A stretch of DNA of 13,532 nucleotides, taken from positions 1 to 13,532 of the forward strand of contig DBWO01000005.1 of the NCBI GenBank assembly GCA_002309055.1, written 5' to 3'. This DNA comes from Ruminococcaceae bacterium UBA1236. Its GTDB lineage: Bacteria > Bacillota > Clostridia > Oscillospirales > Acutalibacteraceae. The position numbers were made by a program, and so were the translations under genes. The number at the start of each line of letters is the position of its first letter. The stretch's first letter is position 1. The notes below the pieces were generated by a model, which worked only from the letters and a program-made list of their open reading frames with translations, did not search any database and had not been told where the DNA came from. Shown here piece after piece: positions 1 to 7,132 of this stretch.

Positions 1-20
1 GTGTGGTTTTACAATACAAA

Positions 21-50
21 AAAAGACAAGCTTTCCGGCTTGTCTTTTTT
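21..50 (-). terminator. Intrinsic terminator of the CPBP-rlmD-hydrolase operon
   Basis: A perfect 9-bp stem (23-31 with 38-46) encloses a 6-nt loop. A-runs on the left and T-runs on the right extend the pairing. Read on the minus strand the hairpin is followed by a run of seven T, so it is a strong intrinsic terminator about 90 nt past the stop of the hydrolase gene. The plus-strand side also carries a T-run, so it could also stop a gene arriving from left of the window. The stretch 51-138 between it and the hydrolase stop shows no gene. Confidence 0.88.
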
Positions 51-138
51 ATTTGAGATACGGGGAAACCCTTTCGTTATACCGAGAGGTTATGAATGAT
101 ATATTCCGCCAAACATTTATCAGGATTCATCAACATTT

Positions 139-894
139 TCAAAAATTGAAGAATTCCAGAACTTTCTTTGTAGCCAATTCCATGCAAGCAGGATTCTGGA
201 ATCTATGGTCGGCATTTTCGACCGGAACGAACTCAATCAAGTTGTTTTCTGCAAATCTTCGACCGGCTTCAAAAGGAACAACTTCGTCCTCAGTGCCATG
301 AATAATCAAAATGTCATCGGCATAGTTCAGAAAATCAATCTTCTGTATATCCCCTTCTTCAAGATCGGTGAGAAACTGTCGATTAACTTCAATCTTCCGG
401 TCAAACCCAACCTGAACATTCTTTCCTTTTAAAACTCTTTCCAATTCATCGGTTTTCATGATGGTGCCGGTAAGCACATCAGCCATATTTACCGCCGGAC
501 AGCGTAATGCAATTTTCACAAACGGATTTTCATGCTCCGAAATGTATTTCAGAACAAGATAGCCTCCGAAACTCGTTGCGTATGAATATATTGCATTCGT
601 GTGCAGTTCCGAATGAATATAATCGATAACAGTTTCAATATAGGTCATGCAGTCACGGAGAACCATTTTCTTTTTTACGTCGTCTCCGTGACAAGGCAAA
701 TTAAAAATCAGAACTGCTATACCTTTATATTTTGACAAGATTCTATCCGCAAACTTTTGTGCCGCACCATTGTCTTTGTGTCCGGCAAATCCATGTCCGA
801 ACAATACGACCTTTTCGATGCGCTGTTTTTTATCGTAATATAATTTGCATCTTATATTCTGATTGTTTTTATTAATTTCAAAGTATTTTTCCAT
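139..894 (-). CDS. Alpha/beta hydrolase (serine esterase/lipase-like)
   Basis: This is a 251-residue cytoplasmic alpha/beta-hydrolase fold protein with no signal peptide. Visible elements are an oxyanion-type GHGFAGHKD segment (33-41) and a nucleophile elbow ATSFGG with Ser108. The acid is in HGTEDEVVP (Asp203) and the base in NADHRF (His230), giving a complete Ser-Asp-His triad. The length fits small esterases and acyl-peptide-hydrolase-like enzymes; the substrate cannot be inferred. The ATG at 894 has a good GAGG ribosome site 7 nt upstream and lies 9 nt after the stop of the rRNA methyltransferase gene, so the two are probably co-transcribed. The gene is visibly more AT-rich (about 40% GC in sampled 60-nt stretches) than its neighbours, which suggests later acquisition. 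The fold is certain; the function is generic. Confidence 0.88.
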   Translation of the reverse strand: MEKYFEINKNNQNIRCKLYYDKKQRIEKVVLFGHGFAGHKDNGAAQKFADRILSKYKGIAVLIFNLPCHGDDVKKKMVLRDCMTYIETVIDYIHSELHTNAIYSYATSFGGYLVLKYISEHENPFVKIALRCPAVNMADVLTGTIMKTDELERVLKGKNVQVGFDRKIEVNRQFLTDLEEGDIQKIDFLNYADDILIIHGTEDEVVPFEAGRRFAENNLIEFVPVENADHRFQNPACMELATKKVLEFFNF

Positions 895-903
895 TGTTTT
901 TCC

Positions 904-2259
904 TCATGTTCGTTTCAGCAGTACAACAGTTTCAACATTTCCGGTTCTCGGAAACATATCGTATATTGCGGCGGAGCCAATTGAAAAGCCCTTTTCCGAA
1001 AAGGCTTTGCAGTCTCGCGCAAGGGTCGCGGGGTCGCAGGAAACATAGACTATTCTTTCCGGATTCATCCTTGCGACGGTTTCAATAAGGTCTGCCGAGC
1101 ACCCCTTCCTCGGAGGGTCAAGGATTACAACGTCGGGTTTTATTCCCTCTTTTTCAAGCTGCGCAGCAGCCTTTCCGGCATCAGCGCAGATAAAGCGCGC
1201 GTTTTCTATGCCGTTTATGCGGGCGTTTGTTACCGCGTCCTCAACCGCTTCGGGCACAATTTCAGCGCCGATTACTCTGCCGGCGTATTTTGCGAGCGAA
1301 AGCCCTATCGTGCCCGTGCCGCAGTAAAGGTCGAGCACGGTTTCCTTTCCGGTCAGAGAGGCGTATTCCCTCGCCTTATCATAAAGCATTTCCGCGACAT
1401 CGTGATTAACCTGATAAAAAGAGAGCGGCGAGAGGCGGAATTTAAGCCCGGCAAGCCCGTCGGTAATAAATTCGCTGCCGTTAATAAGGCGGCATTTTTC
1501 GCCCATGATAACATTGGTGTCCGCCGTGTTTATGTTTAACATAATGCTTTTTACAGCCGGGCAGGCCTCAAGCACTCTGCGGCAGAATTCTTCTTCCGCC
1601 GGGAGCTTCCTGCCGTTAATGACGGGGCACACCATTATTTCACCGGTAACAGCGGCTTTCCTTATGAAAATGTGGCGGATAAGTCCCCTGCCCGTCTCCT
1701 CGCTGTATACGCTCACATTGTTTTCACGGATATAATCCACGACCGATTTAAGAATATCCTCAAATTCAGCCGGCTGAAGAGGGCACGCGGGGCAGTCAAC
1801 AACCCTGTGGCTGTGGCTCGCGTAAAAGCCGGCGGATATCTCCCCGTTTTTTTCGCTCACGGGATACTGCGCCTTGTTGCGGTAGCCGTAAACCTTTTCG
1901 CCCGAATGGATTTTCTCAAACGGCGGGTCGAGGTCCGCCAGGCGCCTGAAGCAGTCCTTCACGGCGTCCTCTTTGATTTTAAGCTCCGCTTCATAGCTTA
2001 TGTGGCCGAATACGCATCCGCCGCATTTGCCGTTTACCGGGCATGGACAGGAGACCCTGTCCCCCGAAGGGGTCAGGATCTCCTCGATTTTTCCGTAAGC
2101 GTAGGTCTTTTTGACCTTGAGTATGCGGGCGTTTATGACATCGCCTTTGGCGCTGTGGGGCACAAATACAGCCATGCCCTCATGCCTGCCGATGCCGCTC
2201 CCGCCGAGATCGGAATTGACTATTTCAAGTTTTATGATGTCATTCTTTCTTAAGTCCAT
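904..2259 (-). CDS. rlmD: 23S rRNA (uracil-5-)-methyltransferase, TrmA/RlmD (RlmCD) family
   Basis: This SAM-dependent enzyme makes 5-methyluridine in RNA; in Firmicutes this family (RlmCD) modifies 23S rRNA at the positions RlmC and RlmD share in E. coli. About 451 residues. An N-terminal TRAM domain (about 1-60) is followed by an Fe-S cluster motif C73-x5-C79-x2-C82, with a fourth Cys in VVDCPACP (C156). The Rossmann methyltransferase domain carries VLDLYCGTGTIG (about 308-319), LDPPRKG (about 380-386) and the catalytic Cys408 in VSCDPATLARD. The ATG at 2259 is chosen because family members begin just before the TRAM domain and it sits one base after the stop of the upstream CPBP gene. An in-frame ATG at 2277 adds six residues but has no ribosome site. 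Because several paralogues occur in Clostridia, the exact target uridine is uncertain. Confidence 0.93.
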   Translation of the reverse strand: MDLRKNDIIKLEIVNSDLGGSGIGRHEGMAVFVPHSAKGDVINARILKVKKTYAYGKIEEILTPSGDRVSCPCPVNGKCGGCVFGHISYEAELKIKEDAVKDCFRRLADLDPPFEKIHSGEKVYGYRNKAQYPVSEKNGEISAGFYASHSHRVVDCPACPLQPAEFEDILKSVVDYIRENNVSVYSEETGRGLIRHIFIRKAAVTGEIMVCPVINGRKLPAEEEFCRRVLEACPAVKSIMLNINTADTNVIMGEKCRLINGSEFITDGLAGLKFRLSPLSFYQVNHDVAEMLYDKAREYASLTGKETVLDLYCGTGTIGLSLAKYAGRVIGAEIVPEAVEDAVTNARINGIENARFICADAGKAAAQLEKEGIKPDVVILDPPRKGCSADLIETVARMNPERIVYVSCDPATLARDCKAFSEKGFSIGSAAIYDMFPRTGNVETVVLLKRT

Positions 2260-2260
2260 T

Positions 2261-3268
2261 TCAGTGTATTTCCACATAGAGCGATGTTATAACAAACATG
2301 ATAACAAGCGCGATTATCATAGGAACGGTCAGGAAAAACGCTCCCGTCTTTGCGCCCGTGCCGGATACGGTCTGCGAGCGGTAAAGCCGGCCGCGGTTGC
2401 CGATAAACACATAGCCGATAACGCACAGCGCGCCGACAATGCAGATTGAGTAAAGGGTGAGGTTATAAAAGCGCGCGAAAGCGTCCGGCTGCATATCCTC
2501 GCTCGCGAAAACCATAATACAGGCGTAGAAATTATTGAGGAAATGGATAATCATGCCCGTCCACAAAGTGCCGGTAACGCAGGCGGCGTAACCCATCGCC
2601 ATGCCGGCGATAAACGCGAACGGCGCCTGCACAAGGTTGCCGTGAAGCACGCCGAATACCGCAGAGCTGATTATAATCGCGAACAGGTCGCCGTATTTTC
2701 TGAGCGGCTGCATTACAACGCCTCTTATGGCAATCTCCTCGCAGAGAGGGGCAACAAACGCGACTGAGACGGTATATACGATTCTGTCGAGAAGGGATTT
2801 TGAAACCTCCATATCGGGCGAGGTGAATTCAACGCCGAAGCGGGCAAAAAAGTCACCTATCCAGGTGGTGACAAAATCGCCTAACATGCAGACGAAGAGA
2901 CCCGCGAAAATAATGAACAGAGCGGCAATGTTGTTGGAAGGCTTCTCAAGCGGCGCGATATCAACACCCGTGCGTTTCTTAAGAAACAGGCCGCCTATAA
3001 GGAAGGGCAGAAGCAGAGACAATATGCTGAAAACAATATTCAGCGCATTCTGAAGCAACGTGCTCTCATCATATAATTTTGCAAGCGACGGGATGTAAAA
3101 AGGTATGAAAAAGACAAACTGCGCCGCAACATAGGCGAGAATGCAGATTCCCGCAACTCTGCCTACAAACTTAATATCCTTTTTTTCCTGCTCTTTCATC
3201 GCAAAAAGCTGAGCCGGATAATAATAATTCTGAAATTGATTATAACTGTTATTAACGCTGTTATACAT
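2261..3268 (-). CDS. CPBP family intramembrane glutamic endopeptidase (CAAX protease/Abi-like)
   Basis: This is a 335-residue polytopic membrane protein with about eight hydrophobic segments. The C-terminal half holds the CPBP (Abi) domain with all core motifs: EE-x3-R (E177, E178, R182), F-x3-H (F205-H209) and HFLNN (H242-N246). These form the glutamate/histidine active site of Rce1-type proteases. The N-terminus (about 1-30) is polar and rich in Asn and Tyr. The ATG at 3268 is preceded by AAGGA at 5-nt spacing and follows the AT-rich promoter region. Upstream in-frame Met codons up to 3394 lie within the divergent promoters and are unlikely starts. In bacteria such proteins act in prenyl-protein-like processing, bacteriocin self-immunity or membrane stress; the substrate here is unknown. 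It heads an operon with the rRNA methyltransferase and hydrolase genes. Confidence 0.9.
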   Translation of the reverse strand: MYNSVNNSYNQFQNYYYPAQLFAMKEQEKKDIKFVGRVAGICILAYVAAQFVFFIPFYIPSLAKLYDESTLLQNALNIVFSILSLLLPFLIGGLFLKKRTGVDIAPLEKPSNNIAALFIIFAGLFVCMLGDFVTTWIGDFFARFGVEFTSPDMEVSKSLLDRIVYTVSVAFVAPLCEEIAIRGVVMQPLRKYGDLFAIIISSAVFGVLHGNLVQAPFAFIAGMAMGYAACVTGTLWTGMIIHFLNNFYACIMVFASEDMQPDAFARFYNLTLYSICIVGALCVIGYVFIGNRGRLYRSQTVSGTGAKTGAFFLTVPMIIALVIMFVITSLYVEIH

Positions 3269-3334
3269 AGTAATCCTTCGCTTTTTAGTCATTTTAGACA
3301 TTATATTGCAAATTTCATCCCGTGACAAGTATGT

Positions 3335-3343
3335 ATTATAACA
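3335..3343 (-). promoter_or_regulatory. Extended -10 promoter for the CPBP-rlmD-hydrolase operon
   Basis: On the minus strand this reads TGTTATAAT, a perfect TATAAT with an extended TG-N motif. No good -35 hexamer lies 16-18 nt upstream, which is usual for extended -10 promoters. The predicted transcript start is near 3328, giving a leader of about 60 nt before the ATG at 3268. It lies about 17 nt from the divergent glgP -35 element, so the two RNA polymerase footprints should overlap. Confidence 0.6.
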
Positions 3344-3359
3344 AAATTGTAAAATTTTA

Positions 3360-3388
3360 TTGTATAAAGGGCGGTTTTGAGATATAAT
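3360..3388 (+). promoter_or_regulatory. Sigma-A promoter of glgP-tadA-udp
   Basis: The -35 box TTGTAT (3360-3365) and the perfect -10 box TATAAT (3383-3388) are separated by exactly 17 nt. Transcription would start near 3395, giving a leader of about 40 nt. AGGAGA (3425-3430) lies 5 nt before the glgP ATG and is a strong ribosome site. Confidence 0.8.
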
Positions 3389-3435
3389 CAACATCTGGGC
3401 AAATCCAAATAAAGGCAGAATTACAGGAGATTCTT

Positions 3436-5835
3436 ATGGCAAAAAAAGTTACAGTATCACAGATGGAAGAGATGATTTCCACACGCCTGTCACATCTTTA
3501 CGGCATCACTCCCGCGCAGGCAACCGACGAGCAGTTTTACGAGGTTACCGCCGGTATTACACGCGACCTCGCGAGAGATATCCGCCGCAAATTTGACAAC
3601 GAAGGCAAAAAGAAAGGCGAAAAAAGAGTTTATTATATCAGTATGGAGTTTCTTATGGGCAGAAGCCTCAAGAATACTCTTTATAATCTCAGTCTCACCG
3701 ACACGGTCAAAAAGGCGCTCGATTCATTCGGCGTTTCGCTTGACAAGCTCTATGACCTTGAGCCGGACGCGGGCCTCGGAAACGGCGGCCTGGGCAGACT
3801 TGCCGCATGCTACCTTGACGCCATCGCAAACGAGGGCTATCACGGCATAGGCTATTCAATTCTCTATGAATACGGCATTTTCAAGCAGAAGCTCGTTGAC
3901 GGCTGGCAGACCGAGATGCCCGAATTCTGGCTCCCCGGCGGCAGCGTATGGCTTATTCCCAGAGAGGAAAAAACCGTTGAGGTCAAATTCGAGGGCAGAG
4001 TTGAGGACAGCTGGAGCGACGGCTTCCACTATGTTGAACTTGCTGACTGCCGCACGGTCAAGGCGGTACCCTATGATATGATGGTGCCCTCAAAGGACGG
4101 CAAGGGCGTTGCCGTGCTGCGCCTGTGGAGCGCAAAAGCGGACAATATAGATATGGCCTCCTTCAACGAAGGCCACTATATAAGAGCCATGGAAGAGAAA
4201 GCTATGGCTGAAGTTATCAGCAAGGTGCTTTATCCTTCGGACAATCACCCCGAAGGCAAGAGCCTGCGCCTGAGACAGCAATATTTCCTTGTGAGCGCGT
4301 CCGTGCAGGATATAGCTGCGTGGCACCTTCGCAACTACGGCACGCTTGACAATCTCGCAGAAAAATGCGCCATTCACATAAACGACACTCACCCCACAAT
4401 GGCCATCCCCGAGCTTATGAGAATACTGCTCGACGAGTGCGGCTACGGCTGGGATGACGCTTTCGCGATGGTGCAGAAAATCTGCGCATACACCAACCAC
4501 ACCGTTATGAGCGAAGCTCTCGAATGCTGGAGCGAGGAGCTCTTTGAGAGACTTCTGCCCAGAATTTATCAGATAGTAAAAGAAATAGACAACAGATTCA
4601 GAAAGAAAATCTGGGATCTTACGGGCGATGCCGCAAAGGTTGAAAAGATGGCAATTATCTCCGGCGGCGCCGTACGTATGGCAAACCTTTGCGTTGCCGT
4701 ATGCCACAAGGTAAACGGTGTTTCTGCCCTTCACAGTCAGATTCTCAAGGACAGCACTTTTAACGATTTCTATAAGCTTGAGCCCGAGAAATTCACAAAT
4801 GTCACTAACGGCATCGCTTACCGCCGCTGGCTCTGCCAGGCGAATCCGCGCCTTACCTCGCTTATCAGCGACACAATCGGCGACAAGTTTATTCACGACG
4901 GCAGCGAGCTTATAAAACTCAGAGACAGCGCCAAGAGCAAAACCTTCCTCAAGGAGATCGGCAAAATCAAAGCGGCGAACAAGGCCGATTTCGCGAAGCT
5001 CATCAAAAAGCAGACAGGCGAAATCATTGACCCCGAATCAATCTTTGACGTGCAGGTAAAGAGACTTCACGAGTACAAGAGGCAGGAGCTCAACGCCCTC
5101 AATATTCTCGCGAAATACCTTGAAATAAAGAACAATCCGAACGGCAACTATGTGCCTCACACCTACATTTTCGGCGCTAAAGCGGCATCGGGCTACTTTG
5201 TGGCAAAAAAGATAATCGAATTCATCTGCTACCTCGGCAAGATGATAAACGAGGACCCCGAAGTAAAAGACCTGCTTAAGGTTGTGTTTGTTGAAAACTA
5301 CTGTGTCACAAAGGCGGAGGCCCTTATGCCCGCGGCTGAAATCAGCGAGCAGATTTCTCTTGCCGGCACGGAAGCGAGCGGCACGGGCAACATGAAACTT
5401 ATGATTAACGGCGCTGTTACTCTCGGCACTATGGACGGCGCAAATGTTGAGATTTACGATGCCGTAGGCGAAGACAACATCTTCATTTTCGGTATGAGAA
5501 CCGACGAGGTTTCAAAGCTCAGACGCGACGGCTACAATCCCAACAACTACTACATCAACAATAATGAAATCCACGATATGGTTGAGTTTATCAACCGCGG
5601 CATCTGCGGCAAGCAGTTCGGCGAAATCGGCGGCACTATTATACATAACGACCCCTATATGGTGCTTGCGGACTTCGCGGATTACAGACAGGCGCAGAGA
5701 GATATTGAGCAGGCATGGCTCGATAAAGAGCGCTGGAACAGAATGTCGCTCATGAACATTTCGGGCGCGGGCATATTCAGCGCGGACAGAGCGATTGATG
5801 AATATGCGAAAAACATCTGGGGCCTTAAGAAATGA
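3436..5835 (+). CDS. glgP: Glycogen/maltodextrin phosphorylase (GT35)
   Basis: This enzyme releases glucose-1-phosphate from alpha-1,4-glucan ends by phosphorolysis, in the cytoplasm, with pyridoxal phosphate as cofactor. The 799-residue length is typical for the bacterial family. Diagnostic elements are the N-terminal glycine-rich loop EPDAGLGNGGLGR (109-121), HINDTHPT near 313-320, VTNGIAYRRWL (456-466), VQVKRLHEYKRQ (about 539-550) and the PLP site EASGTGNMK, where Lys654 forms the Schiff base. All are intact. The start is fixed by AGGAGA 5 nt upstream. It is the first gene of an operon, its stop overlapping the tadA start by 4 nt (ATGA). No glycogen synthesis genes lie in the window, so it may act on stored glycogen or on imported maltodextrins. 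Confidence 0.97.
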   Translation: MAKKVTVSQMEEMISTRLSHLYGITPAQATDEQFYEVTAGITRDLARDIRRKFDNEGKKKGEKRVYYISMEFLMGRSLKNTLYNLSLTDTVKKALDSFGVSLDKLYDLEPDAGLGNGGLGRLAACYLDAIANEGYHGIGYSILYEYGIFKQKLVDGWQTEMPEFWLPGGSVWLIPREEKTVEVKFEGRVEDSWSDGFHYVELADCRTVKAVPYDMMVPSKDGKGVAVLRLWSAKADNIDMASFNEGHYIRAMEEKAMAEVISKVLYPSDNHPEGKSLRLRQQYFLVSASVQDIAAWHLRNYGTLDNLAEKCAIHINDTHPTMAIPELMRILLDECGYGWDDAFAMVQKICAYTNHTVMSEALECWSEELFERLLPRIYQIVKEIDNRFRKKIWDLTGDAAKVEKMAIISGGAVRMANLCVAVCHKVNGVSALHSQILKDSTFNDFYKLEPEKFTNVTNGIAYRRWLCQANPRLTSLISDTIGDKFIHDGSELIKLRDSAKSKTFLKEIGKIKAANKADFAKLIKKQTGEIIDPESIFDVQVKRLHEYKRQELNALNILAKYLEIKNNPNGNYVPHTYIFGAKAASGYFVAKKIIEFICYLGKMINEDPEVKDLLKVVFVENYCVTKAEALMPAAEISEQISLAGTEASGTGNMKLMINGAVTLGTMDGANVEIYDAVGEDNIFIFGMRTDEVSKLRRDGYNPNNYYINNNEIHDMVEFINRGICGKQFGEIGGTIIHNDPYMVLADFADYRQAQRDIEQAWLDKERWNRMSLMNISGAGIFSADRAIDEYAKNIWGLKK

Positions 5836-6284
5836 CGGACGAAGAGCTTATGCGCCTTGCCATAGAGCAGGCGAAGCAGGCCGCGCTTGAAGGCGAAGTG
5901 CCCGTCGGCGCGGTTATAGCGAAAAACGGCGAAGTCGTTTCGGTTGGCAGAAACAGGCGCGAAAGCGGCAAAAACGCCCTCTATCACGCGGAGCTTGAGG
6001 CAATTGACCTTGCGTGCAAAAAGCTCGGCGGCTGGCGGCTGTGGGAATGCGACCTGTTTGTGACCCTTGAGCCCTGCCCGATGTGTACGGGCGCGGTAAT
6101 AAACTCGCGCGTAAGGCGGCTCGTATACGGCGCAAGCGACCCGAAAGCCGGCTCGTGCGACTCTGTTGTTAACCTTTTCGATTTACCCTACAATCACAAG
6201 CCCGAAGTCGTTTCGGGATTTATGCGTGAAGAGTGCTCCGCGCTTCTGACCGGATTTTTCGCGAATCTCAGAAAAAACAAGTAG
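5832..6284 (+). CDS. tadA: tRNA-specific adenosine(34) deaminase
   Basis: This zinc enzyme deaminates adenosine 34 of tRNA-Arg (anticodon ACG) to inosine, allowing one tRNA to read CGU, CGC and CGA. The 150-residue protein is of family length. It shows the cytidine/deoxycytidylate-deaminase signature: HAE (His52, Glu54) and PCPMC (Cys82, Cys85), which bind zinc and activate water. The C-terminal part DPKAGSCDSVVNLF and PYNHKPEV is typical of clostridial TadA. The residues before HAE read NALY rather than the common DPTA; as far as I recall this is a usual clade variant. The ATG overlaps the glgP stop and has no clear ribosome site, so translation is probably coupled to glgP. Confidence 0.95.
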   Translation: MTDEELMRLAIEQAKQAALEGEVPVGAVIAKNGEVVSVGRNRRESGKNALYHAELEAIDLACKKLGGWRLWECDLFVTLEPCPMCTGAVINSRVRRLVYGASDPKAGSCDSVVNLFDLPYNHKPEVVSGFMREECSALLTGFFANLRKNK

Positions 6285-6296
6285 AGGAAAAACGCC

Positions 6297-7055
6297 ATGA
6301 ATAATCCCGAGTATCATATCGGCCTTACAGATGAATTCGGCGCGAAATACGCCATCCTCCCCGGTGACCCCGCAAGAACCGAGAAGATAGCTTCTTACTT
6401 TGACAAACCCCGTGAGATTATGTTCAACAGGGAATACCGCACCTTCGGCGGCTATATCGAAGGCGAGCCCGTGCTCGCGATTTCAACCGGCATAGGCGGA
6501 CCCTCCGCTGCAATCTGCGTTGAGGAGCTCGCTCACATAGGCGTTAAAACGCTGATAAGGACAGGCACCTGCGGCGGAATGCAGCCCGATGTGCTGCCCG
6601 GCGATCTTATAACGGCGACGGGGGCAATCCGTATGGACGGCACCTCGAAGGAATATATGCCCATAGAATTCCCCGCAGTCGCGGATCTTGAGGTGACAAA
6701 CGCTCTCGTGCTTGCCGCCGAAAGACTCGGCTATCGCAATCACACGGGCATCGTGCAGGCGAAGGACAGCTTTTACGGACAGCACAACCCCGATTCAATG
6801 GGCGCTTCATACGAGCTGAAGAGCAAGTGGGAGGCATGGAAAAAAGGCGGATGCCTTGCCTCGGAAATGGAGAGCTCGGCTATATTCATCGCGGCGTCTC
6901 TCAGGCGCCTTAAGGCGGGCGCGGTTTTCCACTGCGTATGGAATCAGGAACTTGCCGGCGGCGGAATGCCGCAGGACAGGAACCTTGACCCCGAAGCGGC
7001 AGTCAGAACAGCGGTCGAAGCCGTCAGAATTCTTATTGACAGCCGCCGCGCTTAA
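6297..7055 (+). CDS. udp: Uridine phosphorylase family nucleoside phosphorylase
   Basis: This NP-I family enzyme splits a nucleoside with phosphate into base plus (deoxy)ribose-1-phosphate, in pyrimidine salvage. The 252 residues match the usual length of about 253. Visible motifs are the phosphate-binding LPGDPAR (21-27), STGIGGPSA (63-71), RTGTCGG (88-94), the family segment DGTSKEYMPIEFP, and the ribose-binding SEMESSA (189-195). GAGG lies about 9 nt before the ATG, and the gene begins 12 nt after the tadA stop, so it is the third operon member. Where E. coli Udp has GQER, whose Arg168 contacts uracil, this protein has GQHN (161-164). The family assignment is firm, but strict preference for uridine is not proven. 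Confidence 0.88.
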   Translation: MNNPEYHIGLTDEFGAKYAILPGDPARTEKIASYFDKPREIMFNREYRTFGGYIEGEPVLAISTGIGGPSAAICVEELAHIGVKTLIRTGTCGGMQPDVLPGDLITATGAIRMDGTSKEYMPIEFPAVADLEVTNALVLAAERLGYRNHTGIVQAKDSFYGQHNPDSMGASYELKSKWEAWKKGGCLASEMESSAIFIAASLRRLKAGAVFHCVWNQELAGGGMPQDRNLDPEAAVRTAVEAVRILIDSRRA

Positions 7056-7083
7056 GCGAAAAACAAAAGGATAATTAAAGGTA

Positions 7084-7132
7084 AAGGGCTTGCAGTCGGT
7101 TTTAACTGCAAGCCCTTAATTCTGTCTTTTTT
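7084..7132. terminator. Shared terminator between convergent operons
   Basis: A perfect 13-bp stem (7084-7096 with 7105-7117) closes an 8-nt loop. On the plus strand the T-rich run (7125-7132) begins about 8 nt after the stem, further than in a textbook terminator. On the minus strand the hairpin follows the SH3-protein stop (7131-7133) by 13 nt and leads into a T-rich stretch. It lies between udp and the convergent SH3-repeat gene and is the only visible stop signal for both operons. Confidence 0.75.

Noticed and set aside
1672..2253. 193-codon open frame on the plus strand
   Set aside because: It is antisense to the conserved TrmA-family gene and shows no family motif of its own.
3269..3394. 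Longer N-terminus for the CPBP protein (377 residues)
   Set aside because: The extension crosses the extended -10 promoter and the glgP promoter, lacks a ribosome site, and ATG 3268 has a good AAGGA.
3399..3413. Near repeat of GCAAATCCAA(A)TAAAG at 3399-3414 and 12366-12380
   Set aside because: Both copies lie in plus-strand non-coding sequence, but a 15-nt match with one gap is about what chance allows in 13.5 kb, and the flanks differ.
4090..4896. 268-codon open frame on the minus strand
   Set aside because: It is antisense to the intact glycogen phosphorylase gene, and no ribosome site or domain supports it.
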